A DNA stretch of 64,000 nucleotides from Bacillota bacterium (GCA_023415305.1 JAEZKZ010000028.1:1-64000), one strand, 5' to 3'; counted from the stretch's first letter, positions 35,131 through 44,423 are shown. The notes: generated by a model not told the origin, from the sequence alone. Translations and numbers: made by a program.

Positions 35131-36537
35131 ATGAAAAAGCTTACAAGAACTACTAAACAAGAGAACAACATTACAAACAAAATTACAGATAAGACAAGCA
35201 CCTCTAGAGATTTCTATAAAATGGCCTTATCTCTGGTTATACCAATGGCAATTCAAAATCTTATAAATGTGGGAGTATCCTCCATAGATGTACTGATGCT
35301 AGGGAAAATAAGTGAAACTGTTTTGTCGGCCGCTTCACTTGCAGGACAGGTTCAGTTTATCATGGTACTTATTTTCTTTGGGCTTACTTCGGGAGCAGCC
35401 GTATTGACGGCCCAGTACTGGGGAAAAGGTGATAAGGAAAGTATAATCAAGATAATGGGGATCTGTATGAGATTCTCTCTTATAATATCGGTTTTTTTCA
35501 CCTCAGTCGTTCTCATATTCCCTCATCAGGTAATGACCATATTTACGAATGAAGAGGACGTAATTATTGAGGGAGTTAAATTCCTGAGAATTATTTCCCT
35601 GTCATATATATTTATGGCTGTTACAATGATTTATCTGAATGTAATGAGAAGTGTCGAGAGAGTTGTGGTATCAACAGTTGTCTACCTAATATCATTAATC
35701 TCAAATGTAATTATAGCTGCTTGTCTTATATTCGGTTTATTTGGTCTACCAAAGCTGGGAATTCAGGGGGCTGCTATTGCAACGCTGGCTTCAAGAGGGA
35801 TTGAACTTATTTGTGTAATAATATATGCACGCAAATTCAACGATGTTCTGAACTTTAAGCTCTCCAGCCTTCTGGTCAGGGATAAAATATTGTTTATGGA
35901 TTTTTTAAGGTACTCAATACCTGTAACGATTAACGAACTTATGTGGGGTGCCGGGGTAGCGACAAACGCAATTGTTATTGGCCATCTTGGAAAGTCAGTT
36001 GTTTCTGCAAATTCCGTGGCTCAGATAGCAAGACAGCTGGCCACCGTTATAGCCTTCGGCCTTGCAAATGCAACAGCTATTATTGTCGGAAAAGCCATTG
36101 GAGAAAATAATCTCGAAGCCGCCAAGGATTACTCGAAACGTTTTATCAAACTGAGCATTCTTGCAGGAATTGGCGGTGCGGCTATTATACTTATTGCAAG
36201 GCCTGTTACAATGTCGGTGCTGAATCTGACACCTGTTACTCAAGGCTACCTGTCAATAATGATGTTTGTAATGTCCTATTTTGTAATCGCTCAGGCTTTG
36301 AATACAACTCTTGTTGTCGGCGTTTTCCGCGCCGGAGGAGATACCAGATTCGGTTTGTTCCTGGATGTGGCAACCATGTGGGGCGGTTCAATATTCATTG
36401 GCGCTTTAGCTGCGTTTGTGTTTAAATGGAGTGTTCCTGTGGTTTATATTATTTTAATGAGTGATGAAATTATGAAAATTCCTCTTTGTTTATACCGTTA
36501 CAAGAGCAGAAAGTGGCTGAATAATGTTACGAGGTAA
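35131..36537 (+). CDS. MATE family multidrug efflux transporter
   Basis: 468 residues with twelve predicted membrane segments in two MatE halves (about 25-185 and 250-410). Motifs include AIQNLINVGVSSIDVLMLG in TM1 and TVIAFGLANATAIIVGKAIG in the second half. It exports cationic drugs or metabolites using a Na+ or H+ gradient. ATG at 35131 is preferred (GGTGAT just upstream); an in-frame GTG nine bases earlier overlaps that site. Single gene on the plus strand. Confidence 0.9.
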   Translation: MKKLTRTTKQENNITNKITDKTSTSRDFYKMALSLVIPMAIQNLINVGVSSIDVLMLGKISETVLSAASLAGQVQFIMVLIFFGLTSGAAVLTAQYWGKGDKESIIKIMGICMRFSLIISVFFTSVVLIFPHQVMTIFTNEEDVIIEGVKFLRIISLSYIFMAVTMIYLNVMRSVERVVVSTVVYLISLISNVIIAACLIFGLFGLPKLGIQGAAIATLASRGIELICVIIYARKFNDVLNFKLSSLLVRDKILFMDFLRYSIPVTINELMWGAGVATNAIVIGHLGKSVVSANSVAQIARQLATVIAFGLANATAIIVGKAIGENNLEAAKDYSKRFIKLSILAGIGGAAIILIARPVTMSVLNLTPVTQGYLSIMMFVMSYFVIAQALNTTLVVGVFRAGGDTRFGLFLDVATMWGGSIFIGALAAFVFKWSVPVVYIILMSDEIMKIPLCLYRYKSRKWLNNVTR

Positions 36538-36570
36538 GTTCTTCTCAAAATCAGCTTCTGAATTCAATTA

Positions 36571-37047
36571 TTACCTTAATATTTTTTCAAACTCCAACTC
36601 ATGCTTAATGGGGATATTGTACATGCCAATTAACGGGATTCCCGGTTTTAGCTTACGAGATATTTCCATTGCATTTATATGTACAGCTTTTAATTCAAAG
36701 CCTTTCATTTGATAAAACCTTATTGCATTTATGTCATCATTAGTTGTTATCAGCCACAGTCTTTTACAATCTCTTTTTTTAGCTATTTCTAGTACTCCAT
36801 TTATTAAAGCTGTCCCAATACCTCTATTTTCTTCAAAGCTATTAAGGGTAACAATTTCACATTCCTCATTTTCTATATTGTAAGTTACAACTCCTTTTAC
36901 AATCTCATCTTCAATGTAGAGAAATCCTGGTAAATCAGTTGTATCGATAATTTTGCCTCTTGATACTATTGGAGGGCAATTCCATTCCTCCTTTAATATT
37001 TGATTTACTTCATTACGATATTTATCACTTATTTTTTTTAAACCCAT
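36571..37047 (-). CDS. GNAT family N-acetyltransferase
   Basis: 158 residues from ATG 37047 (MGLKKISDKYRNEV), chosen for GGAGTGAT upstream; the in-frame extension to 37104 overlaps the neighbouring gene. The acetyl-CoA loop is ENRGIGTALINGVL, with DINAIRFYQMKGFEL in motif B. Substrate unknown. It is the last of three minus-strand genes (YdeI-like, VOC, GNAT) and converges with the MATE gene, 33 bp away. Confidence 0.85.
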   Translation of the reverse strand: MGLKKISDKYRNEVNQILKEEWNCPPIVSRGKIIDTTDLPGFLYIEDEIVKGVVTYNIENEECEIVTLNSFEENRGIGTALINGVLEIAKKRDCKRLWLITTNDDINAIRFYQMKGFELKAVHINAMEISRKLKPGIPLIGMYNIPIKHELEFEKILR

Positions 37048-37075
37048 TTTATCACTCCACGATATATTATTGCTA

Positions 37076-37486
37076 TTACCTCTTCTTATTTTTCTTCTGG
37101 GCACTAAAGTACCAGAAAACTCCGAACTTATCTACAACATTAGCACAACAAGAACTCCATGGTAAAGAGCCTAATGGAATTAAGATGTTTGCGTCTTCTA
37201 TTAAAATATCATAGGTTTTCTTTACTTCCTCTTCGGTTTCAAATTCAACACAAAAATTCATAGTTGGATAGTCTGTAGGAGAATATCTCTTTGCATTCTC
37301 AATACCGATTTCGCTTCCTGACTCACTCAATGCCATCAGAAGTTCACCATCCATATATAATTCGGCATGCATGAATGTACCATCTTCATTCGGTACATTA
37401 TAGCCCAATGTAGCACCAAATGCTTTTTTGTAAAATTCAACAGCTTCCACACTTCCTCGAACATATGCTTGTAATGCTATCCTCAT
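37076..37486 (-). CDS. VOC family protein (PhnB/glyoxalase-like)
   Basis: 136 residues with the paired beta-alpha-beta-beta-beta fold of the PhnB-type VOC group: VEFYKKAFGATLGYNVPNED, MHAELYMDGELLMALSES, and a C-terminal GSLPWSSCCANVVDKFGVFW. These are metal-binding or drug-binding relatives of glyoxalase; the function is unknown. Its start overlaps the YdeI-like gene by 4 bp. Confidence 0.85.
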   Translation of the reverse strand: MRIALQAYVRGSVEAVEFYKKAFGATLGYNVPNEDGTFMHAELYMDGELLMALSESGSEIGIENAKRYSPTDYPTMNFCVEFETEEEVKKTYDILIEDANILIPLGSLPWSSCCANVVDKFGVFWYFSAQKKNKKR

Positions 37487-38037
37487 AAAAACACCTCATC
37501 TGGTATTATTTTTTCAAGTCTTCGTCTTTTTGCATCATCTGATTTAGCGTCAAAATATAGCCAGGTGTAGGTCTTTCTAACAGAGGGTGTCATTGACATG
37601 ATTTTTATTAAATCCGGTTCGATATCCTTAAATAATTCCGAGAAATGGTTTATTTCTTCTGAAATAGGTTCGGGCTTTGGAGCATCCCACATCCCACTTT
37701 TTTTCGCATCTTCAATTTTAATTCTGCCATAATCAGTCATTAACCCTTTAGTTTCAAGATCCATGACCAGTTTTTTATTTTTCTCGGACCACTTGCTTCC
37801 CTTCCTTCTGGATGAAAAATACTTAATATATTTTATATCATCAATACTTTGCATCTGACCGTCAATCCAGCCAAAGCACAGCGCTTCTTCCAGAGCTTCA
37901 CTAGCCTTAAGCGTTTTTATACCGCGCTGTTTGTTGAAGATTAGCCAAACCCCTTGGCTTGTAGTACAATTTTCTTTTAACCAGTTTCTAAAATCCGTTC
38001 TGGTAGAAAACATCAATTCTTTCAACTCATTCAGCAA
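37483..38037 (-). CDS. YdeI/OmpD-associated family protein
   Basis: 184 residues: FRNWLKENCTTSQGVWLIFN, EALCFGWIDGQMQSID, YFSSRRKGSKWSEKNKK and a C-terminal helical part ending KRRRLEKIIPDEVF. This is the YdeI/OmpD-associated family, linked in some bacteria with peptide or bacteriocin tolerance; its biochemical role is unknown. First gene of a three-gene run. Confidence 0.8.
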   Translation of the reverse strand: MLNELKELMFSTRTDFRNWLKENCTTSQGVWLIFNKQRGIKTLKASEALEEALCFGWIDGQMQSIDDIKYIKYFSSRRKGSKWSEKNKKLVMDLETKGLMTDYGRIKIEDAKKSGMWDAPKPEPISEEINHFSELFKDIEPDLIKIMSMTPSVRKTYTWLYFDAKSDDAKRRRLEKIIPDEVFL

Positions 38038-38047
38038 CCTTTAACCG

Positions 38048-38137
38048 CTATTGTAAAAATTCACTTTCGATAATAACTTCTATACCATCCATCTTATAAC
38101 CATTCAAAACTTCATCCAGCAAATTCATATCCATCAT
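38048..38137 (-). other. 29-codon open frame, doubtful
   Basis: ATG at 38137 to TAG at 38048 encodes MMDMNLLDEVLNGYKMDGIE... with no clear ribosome-binding site. It may be the tail of a lost gene. The rest of the 38038-38516 gap holds only AT-rich DNA and the gntR promoter and operator. Confidence 0.15.
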
Positions 38138-38434
38138 TCCAACTCGTCTTTTATTATGGAAACCTTATAATTACGGTTTACTGCTCCTTTTGAGGTCTCT
38201 TTCTCATTATCCCCCTAAACATACTTTACCATTTCATCAATTTAATATTGTATTAATATCATTTATTGTAGCAAGTCTGATCAATAACATCCTCCTCTGT
38301 TTAATGAACTTAATTCTTCTATTCGTTCCTACATAATCTACTATATCTGGAATAATTCGTTTGTCAATAAAAGGTTATAGATGGGCAGTCAAAGTATCCA
38401 AATCCATATAACCTAAAATATTCTAAATTTTCAC

Positions 38435-38463
38435 TTTACAATTCAGACCTCATATGCTATATT
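38435..38463 (+). promoter_or_regulatory. Promoter of the gntR-ABC operon
   Basis: TTTACA (38435-38440), 17-bp spacer, TATATT (38458-38463); transcription would start at about 38470, inside the palindrome that follows. Confidence 0.7.
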
Positions 38464-38465
38464 TT

Positions 38466-38489
38466 GGTTAGTGAGTTAAATCATTAACC
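38466..38489. promoter_or_regulatory. GntR operator (imperfect palindrome at +1)
   Basis: GGTTAGTGA-GTTAAA-TCATTAACC, 9-bp arms with one mismatch, positioned over the predicted transcription start. Typical place for a YtrA-type GntR autorepressor. Confidence 0.7.
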
Positions 38490-38516
38490 CAATAACTACG
38501 GAGGTGAGAATTATTT

Positions 38517-38873
38517 TTGAATAATGAAAAACCAATTTTTGTCCAGATAATGGAAATGATTGAGGACGACATAATTACTGATGTTTACAAAACAGACGAC
38601 ATAATTATTTCAACCACCCAGATTTCAAAGCTTCTAAATGTTAATCCCACAACAGCTGTTAAAAGTATCAGTCTATTGACAGATGCCGGCATTTTATATA
38701 AGAAAAGAGGAATAGGAATGTGTGTAACGAAGGAGGCAAAAACGAAAATCCTTCAAAAGCGGAAAGAGGAGTTTTATACCAATACCTTATCATCACTGCT
38801 TTCCGATGCAAGAAAACTAGGTATTTCGAAAGAAGATATTATTAATATGATAAAGGAGAATGGTGATGATTAA
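38517..38873 (+). CDS. GntR family (YtrA-type) transcriptional regulator
   Basis: 118 residues from a TTG start with GGAGGTGAG upstream. Winged helix (about 5-70): PIFVQIMEMIEDDIITDVYK, then STTQISKLLNVNPTTAVKSI and GILYKKRGIGMCV. The short C-terminal tail of two helices is typical of the YtrA subfamily, which dimerises and represses its own ABC operon. It is followed by the ATPase gene with overlapping ends. Confidence 0.85.
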   Translation: MNNEKPIFVQIMEMIEDDIITDVYKTDDIIISTTQISKLLNVNPTTAVKSISLLTDAGILYKKRGIGMCVTKEAKTKILQKRKEEFYTNTLSSLLSDARKLGISKEDIINMIKENGDD

Positions 38874-39720
38874 GTTTTCTAATGTAACAAAAGAGTACCG
38901 GAATACTATCGCTTTGGATAATATTAATCTTGAGCTGAATCAGGATAAGATTTATTGTCTTCTAGGAAGAAACGGAGCAGGTAAAACAACCTTTTTAAAG
39001 CTTATTGCAGGTCATATAAACCCCACTGGTGGTTATGTAGCTGTTAATGACAGAAAAGTTTCCAGCTTTGATATGCCGGAATGCGTTAGCTTTATTGAAA
39101 GCAGGGCCTCACAGTTCAATATGCCCATAGGGAAACTGCTGAATCTGGCCTACAGCCTCTGTCCTGACCTGGATATGGAGTTTGCAAAGGATTTAATGAA
39201 AAAATTCAAACTCGATAAAAATAAGAAATACAAGCAGCTATCCTTTGGAATGCAGACCATGTTTACTACTCTCCTGAGTCTTGCCAGCAGAGCGAGGGTT
39301 GTTATTCTCGATGAACCGGTACTAGGTTTTGATGCAATAATGCGTGAGCGTTTCTATGAAATGCTTCAGTATAGTTTTGAATATAACCCTAGAATTATCA
39401 TTGTTTCAACTCATTTGATTGATGAAATATCAAGGGTAGCCGAAGATATTATAATTATTGATGAAGGCTCTATACTTCTCCATTCGAATATGAATGACAT
39501 CGATGAAAAGGCATATTCTTTGACAGGACTAAGCAGTGACATTAAAAATGCAGTCAAGGGGCTCCGTGTTATAGGTGAGAAGACCTTGGGCGGGTACACT
39601 ACAGCCTATATTTTCGGAGATAGAATTACACCTGCATCAAACATTAAACTTCAGTCACTTGGTCTGCAAGAGTTCTTTGTAAATATCGTTGGAGGAGGAG
39701 AAGATAAAGATGAGAACTAA
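38866..39720 (+). CDS. ABC transporter ATP-binding protein (YtrB-like)
   Basis: 284 residues from ATG 38866 (better spaced from AGGAG than the ATG at 38860). Walker A LLGRNGAGKTTFLKL, a degenerate signature LSFGMQTMFTTLLSL, Walker B VVILDEPVLGFD and H-loop IVSTHLIDEI. The GntR-ATPase-permease order matches Ytr-like systems that respond to cell-wall antibiotics. The signature LSFGM departs from LSGGQ, as is common in this group. It overlaps both neighbours. Confidence 0.85.
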   Translation: MIKFSNVTKEYRNTIALDNINLELNQDKIYCLLGRNGAGKTTFLKLIAGHINPTGGYVAVNDRKVSSFDMPECVSFIESRASQFNMPIGKLLNLAYSLCPDLDMEFAKDLMKKFKLDKNKKYKQLSFGMQTMFTTLLSLASRARVVILDEPVLGFDAIMRERFYEMLQYSFEYNPRIIIVSTHLIDEISRVAEDIIIIDEGSILLHSNMNDIDEKAYSLTGLSSDIKNAVKGLRVIGEKTLGGYTTAYIFGDRITPASNIKLQSLGLQEFFVNIVGGGEDKDEN

Positions 39721-40405
39721 TTTAAAAAGTGTAGGCGCAATTACCCGTATTAATTTTACAAAAACTACATGGATAGGCTATCTGGTGGCGTTATTATCCT
39801 TTGCAAGTACGTTTATTCAGGTACTTATCAGATACTTAACTAACACACCCGATGGAGGCACGACCAGTGCGGGAAACAATCTGCTCCTCATACTAATACT
39901 ATCAGCAATCTTGATTCCGGCAGTAAATTTTAAAAAGATAATGCATTTAAACGGTAAAAAAATTGATTTCTTTTGGGGATGTATTTTGAACTATATTATA
40001 CTCTCAGCAGTACTTTCATTAATCATACTGGTATTAAATAAGACTGTAGACAATACAATGAGCTCAGTGGTTGATATCTGGGATATAGTTGATATATTCG
40101 GCTGGACCAATAATGGATTACTCCTGGCTTTTGCCAGACAATTTTCTTTTTATCTCCTGTTGGCAGTTACTATTCATACCTTAACCGCTATACAAACCTT
40201 CTGGTGGGGCTGGGTTATAGATTTAGTCATAGCAGCCATCATTAGTGTATTTACTCCTATAGCAATGCTGCGACAATTATTGGTTGACTTCTTCAACGTA
40301 ATTATTTTCAATCCTCACCCTGTAGCCCATATTGCAGTATGTCTTTCACTAGCCATCGTAATATACTCCTTTAATATTTCCATTTTAAGCAGGAAGAAAA
40401 TATAG
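39710..40405 (+). CDS. ABC transporter permease subunit (YtrC-like)
   Basis: 231 residues from ATG 39710 (GGAGGAG upstream), overlapping the ATPase gene by 11 bp. Six hydrophobic segments (about 25-45, 58-78, 92-115, 135-160, 165-190 and 205-228) and no large soluble domain. It forms the membrane part of the GntR-controlled ABC system; the substrate is unknown. Last gene of the operon. Confidence 0.75.
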   Translation: MRTNLKSVGAITRINFTKTTWIGYLVALLSFASTFIQVLIRYLTNTPDGGTTSAGNNLLLILILSAILIPAVNFKKIMHLNGKKIDFFWGCILNYIILSAVLSLIILVLNKTVDNTMSSVVDIWDIVDIFGWTNNGLLLAFARQFSFYLLLAVTIHTLTAIQTFWWGWVIDLVIAAIISVFTPIAMLRQLLVDFFNVIIFNPHPVAHIAVCLSLAIVIYSFNISILSRKKI

Positions 40406-40416
40406 TGTAATATGTT

Positions 40417-40464
40417 AAGGAGTTGTGTAAGCTTCAATTTTTCAGATTGAATACACAGCTCCTT
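40417..40464. terminator. Bidirectional terminator between the gntR operon and yibE/F
   Basis: AAGGAGTTGTGTA / TACACAGCTCCTT (one G-T mismatch) plus an inner TTCAAT/ATTGAA stem; AT-rich flanks on both sides. Confidence 0.75.
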
Positions 40465-40467
40465 GTA

Positions 40468-41462
40468 TTATTTTCCCTCAATAACTATTTCAGCTTTTCG
40501 CCTTGTAAACATCATACCTGAGATTACGGCAGTAAACGGTGCCACAGCCACGAGACCAAAGCAGCCTACAAGAGTATGAAAGATTTCGGCTGACACATAA
40601 TTAAGGTTCAGTATGTTAATTATAGGTGTTCCCTGAGCCATGAAAACCATTAAAAGTCCGATGTAGCCTCCTGAGTATGCAAGCAGTAATGTAGTGGTCA
40701 TTGTCCCCATTACGACTTTCCCTACATTAAAGCCAGAGGCAATTGCTGCTTTGGTTGTCATACCGGGATTTTTATCTACAAGTTCATAAACTGCGGCTGC
40801 TATATCTACCGCTACATCCATAAGTGCGCCTGAAGATGCAATAAAGGTTGCCGCAATGAATATTTGTGTTAAATTCAGGTGACCATAGCCTGAATAAAGT
40901 AAACTTTCCGAAAACGCCATAACAGCCCCGTGAATTTTAAATAGATTTCCGAACCACACCGCTAAAATGCAGCTCAAAAGCGTTCCCGATAAAGAACCTA
41001 CAATTGCAGCGACAGACTTTCTGTTATACCCACTTACCAGTAGGATAGTAAAAATTGTCAGGAAAGCTACAATAAATAATGATATCCATATAGGATTCCA
41101 ACCTTTAAGAAGTGTTGGAACCAGTACTTTCCAAATAACAACTATTGATAAAATAAAGGAAAGAATAGCGGTACATATATTTTATCCATTTCAAGCTTTC
41201 CATCCAGATTATTTCTTCCTTCTGCTGTCAGGTTCTTAAAATGTCCATCAAGTATCCTGACCATGCATTTCTGCTCTCCCTGTTTGATAATTCCTGTATC
41301 ATACAAATTAGAATTATCTGTTTCAACGATTTCAACAACGGATCTGATGCTATTATTGTATACTGCTGATTGAAATCCAGTAGGCAAAAAGCATAGAATT
41401 ATTATCAATAACATTACAGCCATAGCCGTTATCCTGTCAGTGTTAAAAACCTTCTTTTCCAT
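40468..41462 (-). pseudogene. YibE/F family membrane protein, broken by internal deletion and frameshift
   Basis: From 41462 the first frame gives an N-terminal TM and the extracytoplasmic part (CMVRILDGHFKNLTAEGRNN) up to LEMDKIYVP, then hits a stop at 41142. A second frame starts at about 41170 with TAILSFILSIVVIWKVLVPT and stays open to 40468, through LFKIHGAVMAFSESLLYSGY and MVFMAQGTPIINILNLNYVS, both typical YibE/F. Intact relatives have some 45-60 residues between these parts, including a membrane segment. That stretch is missing and the frame is shifted, so no full protein can be made. YibE/F proteins are membrane proteins of unknown role. Confidence 0.75.
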
Positions 41463-41524
41463 GGGCGGTTCCTTTCTAATCCTAAATATTTTTGATTTCT
41501 TATGGATTTAAGAATAAAAGTCAA

Positions 41525-41556
41525 CCGCTGTATAAACATTTTTTGTTACACAGCGG
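41525..41556 (-). terminator. Intrinsic terminator of the alkaline phosphatase gene
   Basis: CCGCTGTGTAACAAA-type stem: CCGCTGT/ACAGCGG with partly paired inner bases, 49 bp past the stop at 41605. Confidence 0.65.
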
Positions 41557-41604
41557 AATGATTTTTATTACGGATTTCCAGTAAAACTTGCTTCTTGGAT
41601 TATC

Positions 41605-43137
41605 CTATTTAACTTTTACTATTGAAGCTAATTTTTTATTTATATCGGTATCATCATACGCACCGTAGAAAAGCTGGTAGCCTGCACCAATTGCGTATAC
41701 CGGTACAGCCAAACCCGAATGTGAATAAGTAGAGAAGTTAATTCCCGCCTTGTTATCCAGTATATGATTACATGTGACCGTTATAGGTTCATAGGAGCCA
41801 TATAGCAGGTAATCGGTTTCCGTATTGGTAACCTTTGAAGCACTCATTGACTTTCTTAATGCATCCCTTAGTTTAACCATTTCAAAATCTGTAAGTACCA
41901 ATTCAGGAGCCTTCTTTGCATCAGAATCTGAGGATGCCATCAATCCATAGGATTCTTTTATCTGAGGCAGAAGATCCTCCAATTTAGCAGCAGCCGGTTT
42001 TGTTTTTTCCTTATACGCTGCTATAATTTTGTCAAACTCAACATAGGATTTCTTTTGTTTTTCCAGCTTTTCAAAGAAAGTTGAATATTCGGTTCCGGCA
42101 AAACCTATACTCATTCCCCCTGTCTCATGGTCGCCTGTGACAATAATAAGAGTCTCATCAGGATGTTTCTCATAAACCTTCAGGGCTTCCTTAACTGCAT
42201 CGTTTAAAGCTATAGTATCATGAATAGCTGCCGCTGCATCGTTTGCATGACATGCCCAGTCAATCTTGCCCCCTTCTACCATTATGAAATACCCCTTAGG
42301 GTTATCCATTACCTCTATTCCCTTTCGGACATAATCTGCGAGACTGAGCTGATCCTCTTTACGGTCAAGTTCATAAGGCATCGAATAGCTGTCATTGGAA
42401 GCCTCCGCGGCTGCCTCATCTAGAGCAATAACCTTTCCTGAGTTTTTGTCAAGCTTCAGAACATCCGATTTTGTTGTTACAACCTTATATCCATTCTTTC
42501 TGGCTTGATCAAGAATGTTTACAGGATTCTTTTCACCGGCTTTTTTTCCGTCGGGATCCAGGAAATAGCCTCCCCCGAAGTAATCAAAGTTGCTGGCAAC
42601 AAGTTGTGATGCGATTTTGTAATAATTTCCTCTTGAAGGCTCACTTGCATAGAAAACGGCCGGAGTTGCGTGATCCAGTGTAACAGAGGTTACTATTCCA
42701 ACCTTGTAGCCTGCCTTCTTCATTTTTTTAGATATAGGCTCATAGCTTACCTTTTTTGATGGGTCCATATTAATAATTCCACCGAAGGTCTTATAGCCTG
42801 ATGCCAATGCAGTTCCGGTTGAAGCCGAATCAGGAATAAATGATTCAGCATCATAAGTATCTGCGCTGCCCACTCCCGGAAATTTGGTGAAATCGAGAGG
42901 TTTTATGGCTCTAGTTCCGTTACTTCCTATATTACCCATATACATTTGAGCGGCATTGATCTGCGGTGTACTCATTCCGTCACCTATAAAGAGAAAAACA
43001 TACTTTGGTGCAGAGCCGGAATATGTATTATTTGTTGTATATAAGGAAGGGTTTGCTGAAACAAGCCCTCCAAATAATGCAACACAGAAAAATACAAATA
43101 CCAGTAAAAGCGAAGAAAAAGCTGCTATTCTTTTCAT
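41605..43137 (-). CDS. Secreted alkaline phosphatase
   Basis: 510 residues from ATG 43137 (GGAGGTG upstream; the in-frame extension to 43155 is not needed). A signal peptide (about 1-30, LLLVFVFFCVALFGGLVSA) precedes the metal-dependent phosphatase domain. The site residues are present: FLFIGDGMS (Asp, Zn/Mg), PDSASTGTALASGYKT with the nucleophilic Ser, VTGDHETGG (Asp, His) and YSHSGLAVPVYAIG (His). It releases phosphate from organic esters outside the cell. No Pho box was identified. Single gene with a terminator. Confidence 0.9.
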   Translation of the reverse strand: MKRIAAFSSLLLVFVFFCVALFGGLVSANPSLYTTNNTYSGSAPKYVFLFIGDGMSTPQINAAQMYMGNIGSNGTRAIKPLDFTKFPGVGSADTYDAESFIPDSASTGTALASGYKTFGGIINMDPSKKVSYEPISKKMKKAGYKVGIVTSVTLDHATPAVFYASEPSRGNYYKIASQLVASNFDYFGGGYFLDPDGKKAGEKNPVNILDQARKNGYKVVTTKSDVLKLDKNSGKVIALDEAAAEASNDSYSMPYELDRKEDQLSLADYVRKGIEVMDNPKGYFIMVEGGKIDWACHANDAAAAIHDTIALNDAVKEALKVYEKHPDETLIIVTGDHETGGMSIGFAGTEYSTFFEKLEKQKKSYVEFDKIIAAYKEKTKPAAAKLEDLLPQIKESYGLMASSDSDAKKAPELVLTDFEMVKLRDALRKSMSASKVTNTETDYLLYGSYEPITVTCNHILDNKAGINFSTYSHSGLAVPVYAIGAGYQLFYGAYDDTDINKKLASIVKVK

Positions 43138-43271
43138 AAAAAAAAACACCTCCAATATTTTTGTATTGTACAGTGTTATAATAATTAATTAATTTTAAAT
43201 AAGTATTTGGTTTCCGTTAATTTCTAATTAATTTAATTAAATCCATTTTGACAATCAGCAACTAATTTTTA

Positions 43272-43297
43272 CATTACCCGTTACAAAACGGGTAATG
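43272..43297 (-). terminator. Hairpin at the end of the thiamine operon
   Basis: Perfect 10-bp stem CATTACCCGT/ACGGGTAATG overlapping the thiW stop codon. The downstream tract (GTAAAAATTAG) is A-rich, so termination is doubtful; it may protect the mRNA end. Confidence 0.4.
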
Positions 43298-43769
43298 CCT
43301 TTGTACGTTTTAATGCAAAGACCAGTATCGAAGCAATAGCTGCACCTCCAGTGGAGCTGATGCTAAACGGTATAACAAAACCAAATAGTGCAGCCTGTTT
43401 TGAAAGTAGCAGCGCAGCCACCGGGTATGCAAGTATTGCTCCAATTATTCCTGTTCCAACTATCTCTCCAATAAAAGCACTAATTGTATTTTTAAACTTC
43501 CTGTACATAAATCCGGCGAGTAAAGCACCAATCATACTCCCCGGGAAAGCCAGCAGAGTACCTGTACCGCTTATAAGCCTTATACAGGAAGTAACAAAGG
43601 CAACTCCGACCGCATACCAAGGCCCCAGCAGTACAGCACCCAGTACGTTTACCATATGCATTACCGGCATACATTTTGATACACCTATGGGAATATAAGC
43701 AGCCGACCCTACAACTGCTACTGCAACCAATAAACCTGCAAGAGCTAATTTCTTAACATTAATATTCAT
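43281..43769 (-). CDS. thiW: ECF transporter S component ThiW (thiazole uptake)
   Basis: 162 residues with five or six membrane segments. It shows the ECF S-component start (KKLALAGLLVAVAVVGSAAYIP) needed to dock the shared EcfT, then the ThiW-type substrate region GVSKCMPVMHMVNVLGAVLLG and SGTGTLLAFPGSMIGALLAGF. It is believed to import the thiazole moiety of thiamine. It is the last gene of the TPP-riboswitch operon, which fits: ThiM kinase uses imported thiazole and no thiazole synthesis genes are present. Confidence 0.9.
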   Translation of the reverse strand: MNINVKKLALAGLLVAVAVVGSAAYIPIGVSKCMPVMHMVNVLGAVLLGPWYAVGVAFVTSCIRLISGTGTLLAFPGSMIGALLAGFMYRKFKNTISAFIGEIVGTGIIGAILAYPVAALLLSKQAALFGFVIPFSISSTGGAAIASILVFALKRTKALPVL

Positions 43770-43790
43770 AATATCTCATCCCCCTTATAG

Positions 43791-44423
43791 TTATTTTTTT
43801 ATCCTGAATATACCAAGTAGTTTTTCTGCAGCCTTTCTTATATCCTCTTGTGCAATAATTGCGGAAACCGCCGCTATTCCGTCTATTCCCGCAGCAGCAA
43901 GTTCACCTGCATTTTTATAATTAATACCGCCGATGCCTACTATCGGTACATTCACTGCTTTCCTTACAGCAAGGAGCTGTTCCTTTGAAATAACATCTGC
44001 ATCTGCTTTTGTACTTGTTGAATATAAAGCCCCAACGCCAATATAGTCAGCTCCGGTATTAACGGCTTTTATTGCATCTTCTGCAGTGTTTGCCGACACA
44101 CCCACAATTTTATCCTTTCCAATTATTCTTCTAACAACTTCAGCCGGCAGATCACTTTGCCCCACATGAATACCGGCTGCATCTATGGCGAGGGCTATAT
44201 CGACCCTATCGTTAATGATAAGGGGTATTTTGTATTTATCAGTTACAGCTTTAACCTTAATAGCATTCTGATAAAATTCCAGTGATGAAGCACTTTTTTC
44301 TCTAAGCTGTACAATGGTACAGCCGCCTTCAATGGCACTCTCAACCGCTTCTTCAAGAGTTTGTGTACTCATAAGTTCCCTGTCTGTAACCAGATACAGG
44401 GTATAATCTATTTCATATCTCAT
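43791..44423 (-). CDS. thiE: Thiamine phosphate synthase
   Basis: 210 residues, TIM barrel. Motifs: LYLVTDRELMS, TIVQLREKSASSLEF, LIINDRVDIALAIDAAGIHVGQ, and the phosphate loop VGIGGINYKNAGEL. It joins HMP pyrophosphate with thiazole phosphate to give thiamine phosphate. Its start overlaps thiM by 11 bp. Confidence 0.95.
   Translation of the reverse strand: MRYEIDYTLYLVTDRELMSTQTLEEAVESAIEGGCTIVQLREKSASSLEFYQNAIKVKAVTDKYKIPLIINDRVDIALAIDAAGIHVGQSDLPAEVVRRIIGKDKIVGVSANTAEDAIKAVNTGADYIGVGALYSTSTKADADVISKEQLLAVRKAVNVPIVGIGGINYKNAGELAAAGIDGIAAVSAIIAQEDIRKAAEKLLGIFRIKK

Noticed and set aside
43272..43297. Strong terminator at the end of the thiamine operon
   Set aside because: Good stem, but A-rich instead of T-rich tract; kept only as a low-confidence hairpin.
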